From contig JARCOQ010000011.1 of NCBI GenBank assembly GCA_029207755.1, forward strand, positions 26,353,712-26,417,711: DNA of 64,000 nt, in the 5' to 3' direction. A program made the position numbers and the translations under genes. Within the stretch, counting starts at the first letter, position 1. Every line of letters begins with the position of its first letter. The notes below the pieces were generated by a model. It made no database searches. It saw only the letters and a program-made list of their open reading frames with translations, and was not told where the DNA came from. This document shows positions 51,159-63,100 of the stretch, piece by piece. Source of the DNA: Chamaea fasciata. Its lineage: Eukaryota; Chordata; Aves; Passeriformes; Sylviidae.

Positions 51159-51412
51159 TATTTAATGATTTCCCTCTGATTTTTGAAGAGCACATTATAA
51201 AAGGATCCTTTGTAGAGTGACACTGAGGCAGAGATGGGCAACTGCAGTCACATCACTGGTGATTAAGCGATTTTGTATGCTCCTTTTATTTGTACTTAGA
51301 TTAGTGAGAATCAGCTCTTCAGACTGAGTTGATCAGGAGTCCTCACTTTCTAATTATTTTCAGAGTAAAAATATTATGGGATTCTCAAAACCTGAGCATA
51401 TCAATCAGAATA

Positions 51413-51458
51413 ATTATTTATTATTATTATTATTATCGTCATCATCATCATCATCATT
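51413..51458 (+). repeat. Compound (TTA)n-(TCA)n microsatellite
   Basis: A TTA run passes directly into a TCA/ATC run through a single CGTC step, giving Tyr and His runs in the overlapping open frame. Typical of replication slippage. Confidence 0.9.
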
Positions 51459-52606
51459 TGCATTTTAAGTACATGTTCTGGCAGCAAAGGAAGTTCCATA
51501 TTGTGGCATAATTTCTGGAGTAGCCCTGAAACTCCAAATACTGCCCCACAGCTTCCCAGCAGCAGCAGGAGCAGTGGTAATAGTGGCAGTATGGCTCTGG
51601 AGCTCTGGTTCTCCTCTTAACCTTGTGCTAATTCTCACTGCAAATCTGGTCAGCCACTTTTATGTCAAAGTACCATCAATGAACAAAAGGACTAAGAAAG
51701 GGGTGCCATGCAAGATGAATGTTTTCTGGAAAAAAAAAATCTGTTAGAAATAGAGCACAGTAGGGTTTAGGCAAAACTTTTGTTTCTTTCGATTTTGTAA
51801 TTACATTTCCCATTTCACAAGCAAGTCTTGAAATGACTGGATTCTGAAATTTGGAAAAGCTGCTAAGCTGTGGGTAGTTATGACAGTGTGTGGACATCCT
51901 GTAATCCTTGTGGAGCCCCTTCCCCTTTTTGTACTGGCCCAGAATGGAACTTTGTAGCCAAAGCTGTTAGATATACTGAAGATATTTTAGCAGAAGTCAC
52001 TTTTTGAGATTATTGAAGGCATGGATACAAACCTCAAGGGCAAAGCTGAATCCAATTTTTAGGTGCAAGTATTTGGTAGTGAACTAGGATAGGAAACTTC
52101 TAATTTTTATTCAGAGTGGTCATCCTTATTTGATTGATTATTCTAACTATATAGGGTTTTTTATTATTCCAATCAGAATATTGTATTCCTACCACCAGTT
52201 GAAATTTAAAATAATAGATACAAAATACAGGTTGGGGAAGGCCATTTAATTAACACAAAAAATGGAAAACATAATAAGGTTTATGTTAAACCTTAACATA
52301 TTTAAAATAGGCTAAATCTTTTAATCTCTACATCCACTTTTCATTTACACATATGTCAATAAACAATCCAGGAGATGCCAATGACTTTATATAATGCTGA
52401 TTGCAAAAAAAAACCTTATTTCTAACTGCTGAAAAATCCACCCACATGGAATCTTTTGAGTGGTCCAGAGAAGTGTCTTCTCTATTAATAAAGCTTATTT
52501 GCATGGTAAACATGCTTATTTTGTGTTTTCCTGCTTTGGTGTCATCTCAGCCTTTCATTTGCTGATTAAACTGGCAACTGAACATGGAGGGTTTTTTATA
52601 TAAACC

Positions 52607-52646
52607 TTTTTTTTTTTTTTTTTTTTTTTAGTTTTTTTTTTTTTTT
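52607..52646 (+). repeat. T-rich tract (T23-AG-T15)
   Basis: Two long T runs (52607-52629 and 52632-52646) are separated only by AG. No retroposed element was recognised on either strand beside it. Confidence 0.9.
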
Positions 52647-55600
52647 AATCCAGGAGCATTACAGATCTTTTATGAAGTTACCATTCTGATGTTGGTATTA
52701 CATTACAGTATATGGCTAAAAAGAGGCCAACGTTAAAGGGAATAATAAGAAATTTCTTTGGGTTCAGATATCTTCTAAAATTAATGCAGTGGTATAATTA
52801 ACTAAAAAATAACAATGGATTAATGCAGATCCAAATGAAGAGTGTTGAGTCCACAACGTTGCCATGCAGTTACTGCATGAGCCGACTGCACACACTGAAG
52901 TATTTATTCAATTTTCCAAAACTTTTTTCTTTCCAAAATCTGAGCCACAGCTCTTTCAGGACTTGCTTGTCAAGTGGCAAGTTTAATCTGCCTGGGTGTA
53001 CAAATCCTCACATTTGAGCTTCCATAAATTAAGACTGGTTTGACCTGGAGCACAGCGTTACGGTAGTTCTCAGCTCCCCTCCAGGGCAGGGAACCTCTGT
53101 TCTGTCACAGGGACTCCAGATGAAAGACACATCTGCCCTGAAGGGTTTCCAGCCTAAATAGACCTGACAAATAATAGCAGGAAAGAGCTGTTATTCATAT
53201 TCTCTTCTTACACCTGGAAAACTGATTCACAGGAGATGTTATGAAAAGCCCATAAAAGTCAGGAGAAGGCTCCCAGTGACTTCAGAGGATCTATGATGTT
53301 ATATCAGCCAAGCACTTAGGGACATGCTTTAATGATTCTCTCACTCTGAGGCCTGTTCCACACCAGGTTTGCCGAACAGGCTGGAAACTGTATTTCTGGT
53401 GCCAGGGCTGGATGAATTACCCACAAATGCTGTAATTTTGCCAAACAGTAAATCTATTTATGGAGGCTATCCAGTCTTTCAGCAGTTAGACAATCCCATA
53501 TGTATGGGAACATGCACCTTGCATTTCAGCTAAAGCCCCCAGATCTGATTTGTAGCCTATGAAAATCAATTCAGTACTTCAGCAGACTTTGCCTGGTGAC
53601 CCCGGGGAATTTTAATCATTGATACAAGAATTCCAAAATTGATCTAATGTTTAAGAAAGAATTTCTTCCCTGCTACCAGAGAAAATACTGGGTTTCTATC
53701 ATCCTCAGAAATGTCTTACTCATTCTCTCTGACTAATACACAGTAAAGTAGGTCATAATCTGGGGCATCTGAAATACCAGTGCTAGTGAGCCTTGCATGC
53801 AGCAGCCAAGGGCAAGTTTCTCCCCCCTCAGTGCACTTCAGATCTCCCTTGCAGGGTCCGTGTTCAGGTTCCTCGCGGATGGCAGCAGGAACCCAGCCTG
53901 TGCTGGGGTACAGACTGCAAGGAGGGAAATGGAAAACCATCTGGGGAGTGGGAAAAAAACACCAATTAAATTGAGGTGGTAGCAAGCCATTAAAGAGAGG
54001 TTAGCCTGTTCCTGCATGCTAGAACACCAAACTCATGTTCTGTTATGGTGGGATTTATTAGCATCACTAAACATCATTAATTAGGCAAGGAGACAGAGCT
54101 CACGCCATGCGTAACCACACGCACACACACAGAGCATCCCCCTTGCCTCCTTGTCCCAGAATGTTTACCACCTCATATTTTCATTTGGCCAGATGAGGAT
54201 GGTCTAGATAGAAAAGTGTGTTTCCAAGGCACCAGTCAGATTTGTGGTTTTGCCTAGAGATACCTCTAGGAATGAGAAAGGAAAGGAAATCAAGGTCAAA
54301 ATGCCTTGTTCTCCTCACAGGGCAAGGGCATAGTTGATGTTTTGGCAGCCTTGGTGACTGAACAGGGGGAGGGAAAGAGAGAATAATGAAAACCAAGCTG
54401 GGGCCACTGGCTCAGGTGGATTCAGAGCACTCTGCTCTGTTAAAAATAATTTAATGAGAAAAAGGGTTGGAGAAAGAGCTACATGGTGGACAATGGAGGG
54501 GAGAAAAAGTGCCCTTGCACTAGATCAACCACAAAAGTTCTGTGACAGCTTCACCACCAAGTTGAGAAGATTTAACATTGAAATAACTCCCGTCCTTCAA
54601 AAATCCTCCATGTCTCCAAAATACGAATTGTGTAGGGGAAAAAATTAATTTAATACGAACTCTATACTAAAGGCAGCAGCAAATATTTAACTACCCAGCA
54701 AGGCAGGAAATTGCAAGTTTAAGACTGTATCTCTGGACTGTATCTTAGGACTCCAGGTATTGTGTTAGATCACAAGTGACACCAAACCTGAGTGATCTGC
54801 AGCTGTGGGTGCAGTCAGAGCTTACAGACTCAGCCAGGACTTGGACTAGAAAAGGACTTTTGAGGATTTTTGGGACTCTTGGCATTGAAGGACTAATGTG
54901 ATATTGAGGACTGTTGGAACTGAAGTGGATCCTTACTATTATCATTCTAATGTTAAATGGTTTTGCTAAATTTTCAAAGGAAATATCCTCTCCTTGGATG
55001 TCCAGCAAATCTTTAAGAAAAGCTTCATCTTGCATGTGATGCTCAAGAGTAAATGCTGCAAATTGTATTTACTTCATATTTGTTTTTGTTGTTGGAGACA
55101 AACCAGTGGCAATTCATAGGTAAGCATTTTTCAGTTTTACAGCAGGTAAATAAGAGTCTTTAATGCTCTTGTTTCGAAAGACGCATTCCCGTTCTTAATT
55201 TTTTACATATTAGGAATCTGCCAGTTTTGCCTCAGTTTGTACTGGGTGTTTCTCCATGCCCTAATCGCTGTGGTTGGTGAGAACACCTGCAGCCCAAAGC
55301 TCTGCTAACTTGTCTTGGCAGCTGTGGTTTGTATCCCTGTTTCTGGGGTGGTTGCTCATTCTGCTTTGTCTTTGAAGTTAACTTAGGCTTGCTGTTAAAA
55401 AACATGTGTGATTTTCCCTTTCCGGAATGGTTTATTTTCTCACTGACTGACACAAATCTCCCCTAGTTGTCAAAGTTCATTAAAAATCCTTGTCTCTCAT
55501 TATGGACTTGGATAAACATTAGTGAGTTCCATGTTCTTTTGCTTTCCTGCAGCGTAAGCAATTCTCAAAACACGCCATAAAGTTCAGTGGCAATGATAAA

Positions 55601-56095
55601 CCCTTTGCTTCTCACTCCCTGAGGAGGAGCTGGATGAAAGTCCTGTGAACTTGCCTGATTTTTATGGGTGCTGCTGGTAATTAAGGAATCATTTGAACAG
55701 AATGATGAATTTGCTGAATTTGAACAGAAAATGCCTCAGTTCTTTGAGTGTGTCTGGCAGGATGTAATCTCTGGGACCAGATGGAAAAGTCCTCTAAGGT
55801 TTGAACACCACTCAGTGCAGTCTCCAAAACCACCCGAGCACGTCTGCATTGCAAACAGCCATTGATAACCGTTCCTGTTAATAATGTGGAATATTTGGCT
55901 GCTGAAGAAAATGCAGCAAAGGCTGGAAACTTGGAATCCTACCAGTTTAGAGAGTTCCCCCTTGCTTTCTGAGGGGGAAAATCCATCAGTAAAAATGGAA
56001 GAAAGATAGTATTTTCCATTGACATCAGATTAATAAGAACGGGAAAATAAAGACTGACGTTTTCGGATATCAGGATGCTGGTGGATTTCGGTGCA

Positions 56096-57005
56096 TTTCA
56101 TCCCGCGGGGCCCCGGCGCAGAAGGAGCCCCGCGCGGCAGCCGCGGGCCCGCAGGCGCGGGCACGCCGCTCCCGAGGCAGGCGGGAAGCTGCGCGCCTTC
56201 TCCCGGGAGGCGGCCCGGCCCCGGGGAGGCGGAGGAGGCCCGGCCCCGGCAGGGCAGGCGGCCCGGCCCCGGCAGGCGGCCCGGCCCCGGCAGGGGAGGC
56301 GGCCCGGCCCCGGCAGGGGAGGCGGCCCGGCCCCGGCAGGGGAGGCGGCCCGGCCCCGGGCAGGCGGAGGAGGCCCGGCCCCGGGGAGGCGGCCCGGCCC
56401 CGGCAGGCGGCCCGGCCCCGGCAGGCGGCCCGGCCCCGGCAGGGGAGGCGGCCCGGCCCCGGCAGGCGGAGAAGGCCCGGCCCCGGCAGGCGGCCCGGCC
56501 CCGGCAGGGGAGGCGGCCCGGCCCCGGCAGGCGGCCCGGCCCCGGCAGGGGAGGCGGCCCGGCCCCGGCAGGCGGCCCGGCCCCGGCAGGGGAGGCGGCC
56601 CGGCCCCGGCAGGCGGCCCGGCCCCGGCAGGGGAGGCGGCCCGGCCCCGGGCAGGCGGAGGAGGCCCGGCCCCGGGCAGGCGGCCCGGCCCCGGCAGGCG
56701 GCCCGGCCCCGGCAGGCGGAGAAGGCCCGGCCCCGGCAGGCGGCCTGGCCCCGGGAGGCGGCCCGGCCCGGCAGGGGAGGCGGCCCGGCCCCGGGAGGCG
56801 GCCCGGCCCCGGCAGGCGGAGGAGGCCCGGCCCCGGCAGGCGGAGAAGGCCCGGCCCCGGCAGGCGGCCCGGCCCCGGCAGGCGGCCCGGCCCCGCGGAG
56901 TGCGCCGCGGCCAACAGTGCCATCCTGCGGGCAGCGCCCGCCCCTGCGCGTCCGGGGGAGCTCGGCAGCCGAGCAACGCGCCTGCCTCTGCCCGTGCCTT
57001 TCAGG
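56096..57005. promoter_or_regulatory. Isolated CpG island (candidate orphan promoter)
   Basis: About 900 bp of very GC- and CpG-rich sequence sits abruptly in AT-rich intergenic DNA about 32 kb past the NAALADL2 stop codon. The core is a minisatellite. The two flanks (56096-56206 and 56898-57005) are non-repetitive but still CpG-dense, with steps such as CCGCGCGGCAGCCGCGG and GCGCCGCGGCC. CpG islands of this type usually mark promoters, so a non-coding or unannotated transcript could start here. An acceptor-like CTGCCCGTGCCTTTCAG lies at the right edge, near 56988-57004. No TATA box, exon or conserved protein was identified, so the promoter role is inference. Confidence 0.5.
56207..56897 (+). 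repeat. GC-rich minisatellite, about 33 units
   Basis: The core CCCGGCCCC recurs about 33 times. The spacing is 18 bp (GGCCCGGCCCCGGCAGGC), 23 bp (with GGGGA added) or 24 bp (with GGAGAA or GGAGGA added). Between about 56493 and 56639 the spacing alternates 23-18-23-18, giving a 41-bp higher-order unit. Each basic unit carries several CpG sites and no stop codon in most frames. Long open frames of about 290-370 codons therefore run across it on both strands (for example 56075-57181 plus and 56030-56923 minus). They are low-complexity Pro/Gly/Ala/Arg frames and should not be annotated as genes. Confidence 0.95.
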
Positions 57006-58366
57006 GCCGTCCAGGCTTTCTGAGCAGTTATCTGTTCAAAACTCCGGGATCAGGGCTTGTCTCCTTCCGTGAACAGACTCCCGGGCTGCCCAAATCATCT
57101 GGTAGTTTATCCCGTGAATCAATATCTGATATCAAATGCGGTTGTGCACAGCAGCATCTTGCCTCCTTGCATCCCTTGTGACCTTTCTTCCTTGCTTTCC
57201 TATTGTCATTCAACGAGTAGGAGCATGGAAATCCACCTCGAAAGGCATTTCAGCAAATAATAGTCAATCCTACTTTATAAAGGATGATTTATGGTATTAT
57301 TTCTGTTACTCGTTATTGGCTCCATTCCTTGAGATGATGAAGGACCTATCTTTATTAACCTCAGCTGGCTGAAAACATTTCATCTATGAGTTTTTCTGAA
57401 GAAATGCATCTCGGTAGCTCATGATGGAAGGCATCTGCGCTGACCCATCAGCGCTGCTGTGACTTTCAATATATTATACTTAATAACGGATAAACATCCT
57501 TAGCCAGAAACAGAATCCTGCACTGCAGCTTGATTACATCTGCAAAGAGCAGTGATTGCCCTGACTATTTGAATACAAAAGCAATGAGCGATGGCAAGCA
57601 AACACAATCTGTTTAAAGCCCCACTGGTGAAATACTTTCAATGCTCAGACCAAGGGTTTGTCATTTTTCCAGGGTGGCATGTGCTCCCCTCAGTGATTGG
57701 AGCAGTTTTCCCAAATCTGGGTGGGGAGATGCTGAACACAGAGGGAGTTTCCTCTGGAAGTTGCACTTTTCGAAGTAAAAGTGGAGCAAAAATGGCCTCA
57801 TAAAGGATTTCTGGAGCAATGCAGTCAAGAGGAATAGCCGCTGTGGATTTCTTCATGCCGAGGCTGGGTGCTGCCTGGAGGATAATGTTTGGACAAATGT
57901 AACCACTGTGCTCAAGCAGGATGATTGTGAGTAAAAGAACTACCCTGACACATTGCTGTTATTTGCTTTTAAACCCATTTTAAAGAACTAATTGATACCG
58001 TTAAATTTATTTTTAGGAAAAAATCCTTAATCGTGAACAAAGGTAGTATAAAACTTAGTAAAAGACTGAAGCCTTTGATGACAAATTTATATCTACCTTT
58101 GTTCCATTAGTAGCCTCTGTGTTTTGAGGGCCTCTGTGAGTCTCACTGATATTGATTTGATGCTCTGGGTCTGCAACAGGTCAGACGAGATGGATCTCTT
58201 GTCGGCATCACCTGGGAGGCCACAGCTTGTGGAGTGCAGGTAGCAGCATTCAACTTCAAAGGCTTACTAGAATTTTAATGGGTAGATATTACAATAACAG
58301 GTTTTTGTGGGATATCCAGAGTTTTCCTCCTTACCAGGCCAATTAATTTAAAGGAAAGTAGTAAGG

Positions 58367-58420
58367 AAAAAAAAAAAAACAAACCCAAAAAAACAAACCC
58401 AAATCAAACCCAACCAAAAG
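58367..58420 (+). repeat. (A)n and CAAACCC-type tract
   Basis: A run of 13 A is followed by CAAACCC, AAAAAAAC and AAATC steps with almost no G or T. It resembles the intronic A/C tract at 19131. Confidence 0.85.
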
Positions 58421-58538
58421 AACCTATTCAATTATTTCAGATCTCTTCACCATTTTTCTTGTGAGCACGATATTGTTATGTTACTGTTGCGTTCTGATGT
58501 AGAAAGCAAAGAGTTTTCTTTGTTGGGGCATAATTGAT

Positions 58539-58578
58539 TTATATACAAACACATATACATACATATACAGTATATATT
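58539..58578 (+). repeat. (CATA)n/(TA)n imperfect microsatellite
   Basis: Imperfect ACATATACATACATATACAG repeats passing into TATATATT. Confidence 0.75.
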
Positions 58579-60101
58579 GCTGATGCAATACCCAAAGGGA
58601 AAGAAAGTAGCAAAACAGACATTTTGGTTTGTTTGTTGTCAGGAAATGTCATGATTCATCTTTCATGAGCATCTGCAAATATGCATCTGCCAAATCTATT
58701 TTACTAAAAGCTTGTTCTCAGCCAAACATATTCTCACCCCAAGAGTACAACATTTTTGATTGACAAGTAGAAAAGGACTAATGATTATTTGAATGTCTCT
58801 ACACATTCCCACACTCATTTTCTGCTGCACAATAGGAACAAGGACCATGATTCACTCTCACAGTCACATGGTAGGAATAACTTTATTGTTTTTTCTGTTC
58901 TGTACACATCCTTTGGAAATGACACAGGGGGAACAAACAAGGCCTTGCAGGATGAAGGGTAGGGCCCACCCTCAGTGGCTACCTTTGCTTAAAAATTTAG
59001 TTAGTTCCTAGCAGTAATTCCAGAGCATTGCATTCTAGTCTGCATGAGGCACTATTAATGAAATTAAATTTATGGAAGTTGCTGTCGCTCTTGCTCTGCT
59101 ATTAAGAGGATCTATGGTAGTCCAAGAGTTAAAACTGTGGTAAATTATCAGGGCTCATCAGGCCACACAGTTTCCTGTCTCTCTCTGATTTCGTTCATCT
59201 CTTGCTCTCACACGTAGAGAACAGAATTTCCATTATAGATGTGCAATGAAATTGTAACCAATGTTTTAACAGGCTGAATGCAGAACTTGCACTGGGGCAT
59301 TAAACTGAAGTTTGCTGTCTTCTAATAAAGAAATAGTCTGGTATTCTGGGACTACTCTTCATTTCGAGACTAAATACTGCAGAGCACATGAAGTTGCTAC
59401 TGAGCTTCTGACAGTTCTGAGCCACTCTGTTGGTTTTCATTAGGAGCAGGGCAGAGAAGGGAGAGGAACTGTTCTTATTTATTTTGGCAAATGGAGTTGT
59501 CAACATCTTCTGAAATCAGCAAACAGTAAACACAAACTGGGGACATTAAACTTCATTTAAAGTCACTGACATAACTTTTGTCCCATGATTAGGAATAAAG
59601 CTCAGGCATTTTAACACGCAGTGCTTCTCTCTAATCTTGAACTCCAGGTCATTTCAATATAGAAATGAAACCGTACCTTCCAAATTGCAACTAAATGTGC
59701 ATGGCATGACATCATAGTTTGCCATGAGGATTATTTTTGAGTACTGTCAATGTTAAAGCACAGAACGATCCCCGATTATTTCCAAGTATCATTTTGTAGT
59801 ATAAGAAATTAGATTTTTAAAAGAAAAAAAAAAAGCTGTGTTCCTTCTTCATCCTTAGTGGTGAATTGACAGCATTTCATTAGTCTATATTGTGTCTCCT
59901 ACATCGACAGCTCCATTTCTGACTTAATCTGCTTTTTTGCCGGAGAAAAAAAGTTGATTAACCTCACCTTGTTTAATGTTTAATTGTATTTTTATCTTCT
60001 TTCTAAAAGTAGCAAATCCATCAGTAAAATGTTTTGGGGTGTGTAAATTCCCTGTTGCTGTCCATAAAAGCCATTTTAGAAGGATTTTCCCCTTTCTACT
60101 C

Positions 60102-60133
60102 TTTTTTTTTTTTTTGAAGGGGGGGTGGGGGGG
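60102..60133 (+). repeat. T14 run followed by G-rich run
   Basis: Fourteen T, then GAA, then GGGGGGG-T-GGGGGGG. An ACAACAACA-A8 tract follows shortly after at about 60172-60191. Confidence 0.9.
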
Positions 60134-63100
60134 CATTCTCTTGATTCACGAAGACTAAAAAAATATTCAGAACAACAACAACAAAAAAAACCCCAACAGA
60201 ACCCTGTGTGGTTCATTTCTTTTCTAATGTGGGGTGAATTTCTGAATGAGCTTTCTGTGCTGGAAATGCAAATACCTGTTTTGGCTAACTCCCCCCCGTC
60301 CTGCTGCCCACCCCTCTGAGGTGCAGATTGGAGTCATGGTCTCCTGTATAAAAAAGGATAAGTGAGTTAATAAAAAATAAAGTACGTAGGAGGCCAGAGT
60401 AAATGGAGCATATAATTTTTTCATGAACTGGTCTCTTAAGTTTCATTTTGCAAGGTGTCGTGATTTCCTACATATTTATGAAAATATGAAAGAGTGAACT
60501 CGATGCTTAATGTGCAATCTACTTAGCAATTTTAAGTAAGGCTGTATCTTGCTCTCCCTGTCAGGAAAGCCAGAATCTTCTGCAGGCACCACCACAAATG
60601 ATAGCGAGATCTGTTACGAGTTTCTGCAACACTGCAAACCTTCCTCCAGAAATACTTACAGAACAAGTCTGCGTGCCAGTTTGTGCTGTTTGGTAACATG
60701 AGAGCAAAAACATTGCCAAACTGATTCTAGAGGATGGAACGTGATCCTTCAAGACTAAAAGTTGCTTAAGATTGATATTGTACACATGATAAACATTTAA
60801 AATAAAGCACAACTCTTAACAGAGATGGGTGAATACAAACTTCTGAAAAACTTATGGGATAGAAGTGGGTTTGTTTTTTTTCTAACACCCAAATGGTGTT
60901 TTCAATCTTGAAAGCTCTAAAGCAGTTTATAAAGATAATTAGGCATAAATGTCCCCATTTCACAGCTGTGCAAACAGAGGGAAACAGTTCTGTAACCTAC
61001 TTACCAAAATCTTACAGAGGTAAGCAAATCTTGAGCCACCAGATTGCAAGCACTGGTTCGTTAACATTGCTTTTTTGTGCCTGCTTCTTTGTAGCTAAAT
61101 TAATTAATATTGATATATCAAAGCAGCCATAGTAGACCTAGATCCCAAGCTTGTAAGACGACCTGTTTCATTTCTGTGTCAAGTTACATTTCTTTGATAA
61201 GACATCAGCTTCAGAACAATTCAATATATTTCACTTCTGTGCCTCATTGCAGGCTTTGAATACTTCTAAAATTTCCATTTTCGTGGAAAAGGAAGGAAGT
61301 TGTGAAGCAAGAGGTAGCGCTGCGAGAGCATCAGACCCAGGAATGGTGCAAGGAACCATCCAGGAAGTTGCAAGGCATTCAGGAAAGGTGCTTGTAAACA
61401 CACAGGCTTTGCAGTTTTCAAAGTACACAGCATATAGGCTCCTGCTTTAGCAACATCTCCATGACAACTGCTTTATAATTCATGCCACATAATATATAAC
61501 TTTGCTGGGGAAAAAAAAAAAAAGGCTCTGCCAACATGCTAACCAGGCCACGTTCGTGAAAATTAAATGAACCGGAAAGATTTTTTAGCAATCAATTAAC
61601 CATTAAATGAAGCTTAAGGGACATTAGACAGTAAGAATGACAGTATTTATGGCTTTGATGTGATCATGAAATCTCATCCTTTGCTTCTCCACCATTCTCA
61701 CCATTTCAAATCCCTATAATTGACACTCATGCAACATTTCAGTCAATACCTATAAAAGGGAATGAGGAGCACGAAATGGCTCTTTGGCATTTAATGAGTA
61801 AATACAATCCCACTGAGCTTCGTATTGCAGAATTTTTTTGCTAATCAGTCTTTTTTTAACTGAAGGAGCTGAACTGTTTGAGGCATATCAACAGGTTTGG
61901 GGGTTGGCAAACAATAGGATGATAGCAAAGATAATGGGAAAAATGTGTTCTAATCCAGTCCAGAGAATTAAAACTATTAAAATGCCTTTCCCAGTTATTG
62001 CTTCAATGCCAAGGAAACCAATCAAATAAAACTGCTGCTGTAAGATTAATAGACATTCTGAAAGGTATGAAATGCAGTGCAAGTTTAGTTCTGTAAATTT
62101 ACCGAGACAAGAGAGTCATAGATAAATTGTGAGAGGGAGGAACAGATACTAAGTTTGTACTGGCTGTATCCTGCTTTAGGAGGCAGAAGATGGAAACAAG
62201 GGTAACATGTTTCATGTTCAATGGATTTTGAGCATCCTATTAGTTGTTCTGGTTTAATTAACATCTTCTTGTTTTTAACTGGTAATTTTATTTTAAGCCT
62301 CAAGTCTAAAAAATGCAGGGACGCAGGCCTTGAATCTTTCACAGCATAAAAAGGAGATATGAACCCATCATAAGACTGCCCTCTTGCTTTTATGCTGAGT
62401 TTTATATTTGGAACTATGTGTTGTAATGTAGGGAATATGTATTGATTTCAGAACTGAGGAGCAGAAACTGCACAAGATATCAATAGGAAGGAATTATCAA
62501 ATGACAAATTACTTTTGTTGGGTAATAAAATTCAGTTAAAAAAGCACCAAGGCAAAGAAACACATTCTGGAATGAGAAACACAAGTCCAAAACACAAGGA
62601 TCTCCTCATGAGACAAGTTGCTGACTAAAGTTTACAGGTTTTAGCTACCAAAAAGACAAGCTTAACTCCCCAGTGAGACCTAATTCAGAAAAATTACTTT
62701 ACTGGCCAACTGACAGCAGCCATGCAGAGCTAATCCCAAAGCAGGTTGTTCTTAAATCAGAAACACATGATGATTTTGACTTTTTTCTGACTATCTTTCC
62801 TTACTGTATTTCCTCCAGTGGCTGAGAGGAGAATTGAACTCAAACTTCCAGCAACATTTCAAAATAGCACTGATGTTTCACCCTTTTTTGCAGGGTTCCA
62901 GGTATGCACTTTTATGTTGAGATTTATGTGACTCTGGAGCAGAATTTAGAGGGGCTTACAGAGAGGTGGAATTTTGGTTTGAAAATAGACTAAACCTGGT
63001 GCTTGAACCTAAGGAATTGAGGTAATTCTTTGTCTCACGTGTTCAGGGGTATATACTAATGTATGTTGTGGAGTTTTATTTGTATTGACTGTCGTGCTCC

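Larger units (their letters stand above)
46828..56095. other. Gene-poor intergenic region before the CpG island
   Basis: About 9.3 kb, mostly AT-rich, with microsatellites at 50462-50508, 51135-51158 and 51413-51458 and T runs at 52607-52646. Open frames at 47793-48206, 48262-48594 and 55668-55865 have no recognised domain. I saw no RNA gene. Confidence 0.6.

Noticed and set aside
56030..57181. Open frames of 290-370 codons on both strands
   Set aside because: They translate a stop-free GC minisatellite into Pro/Gly/Ala/Arg repeats in several frames at once; no domain and no consistent frame.
58170..58240. Possible plus-strand CR1 end (AGGTCAGACGAGATGGATCT)
   Set aside because: It resembles GGTTGGACTAGATGATCTC of CR1 only loosely, and the terminal octamers are missing.
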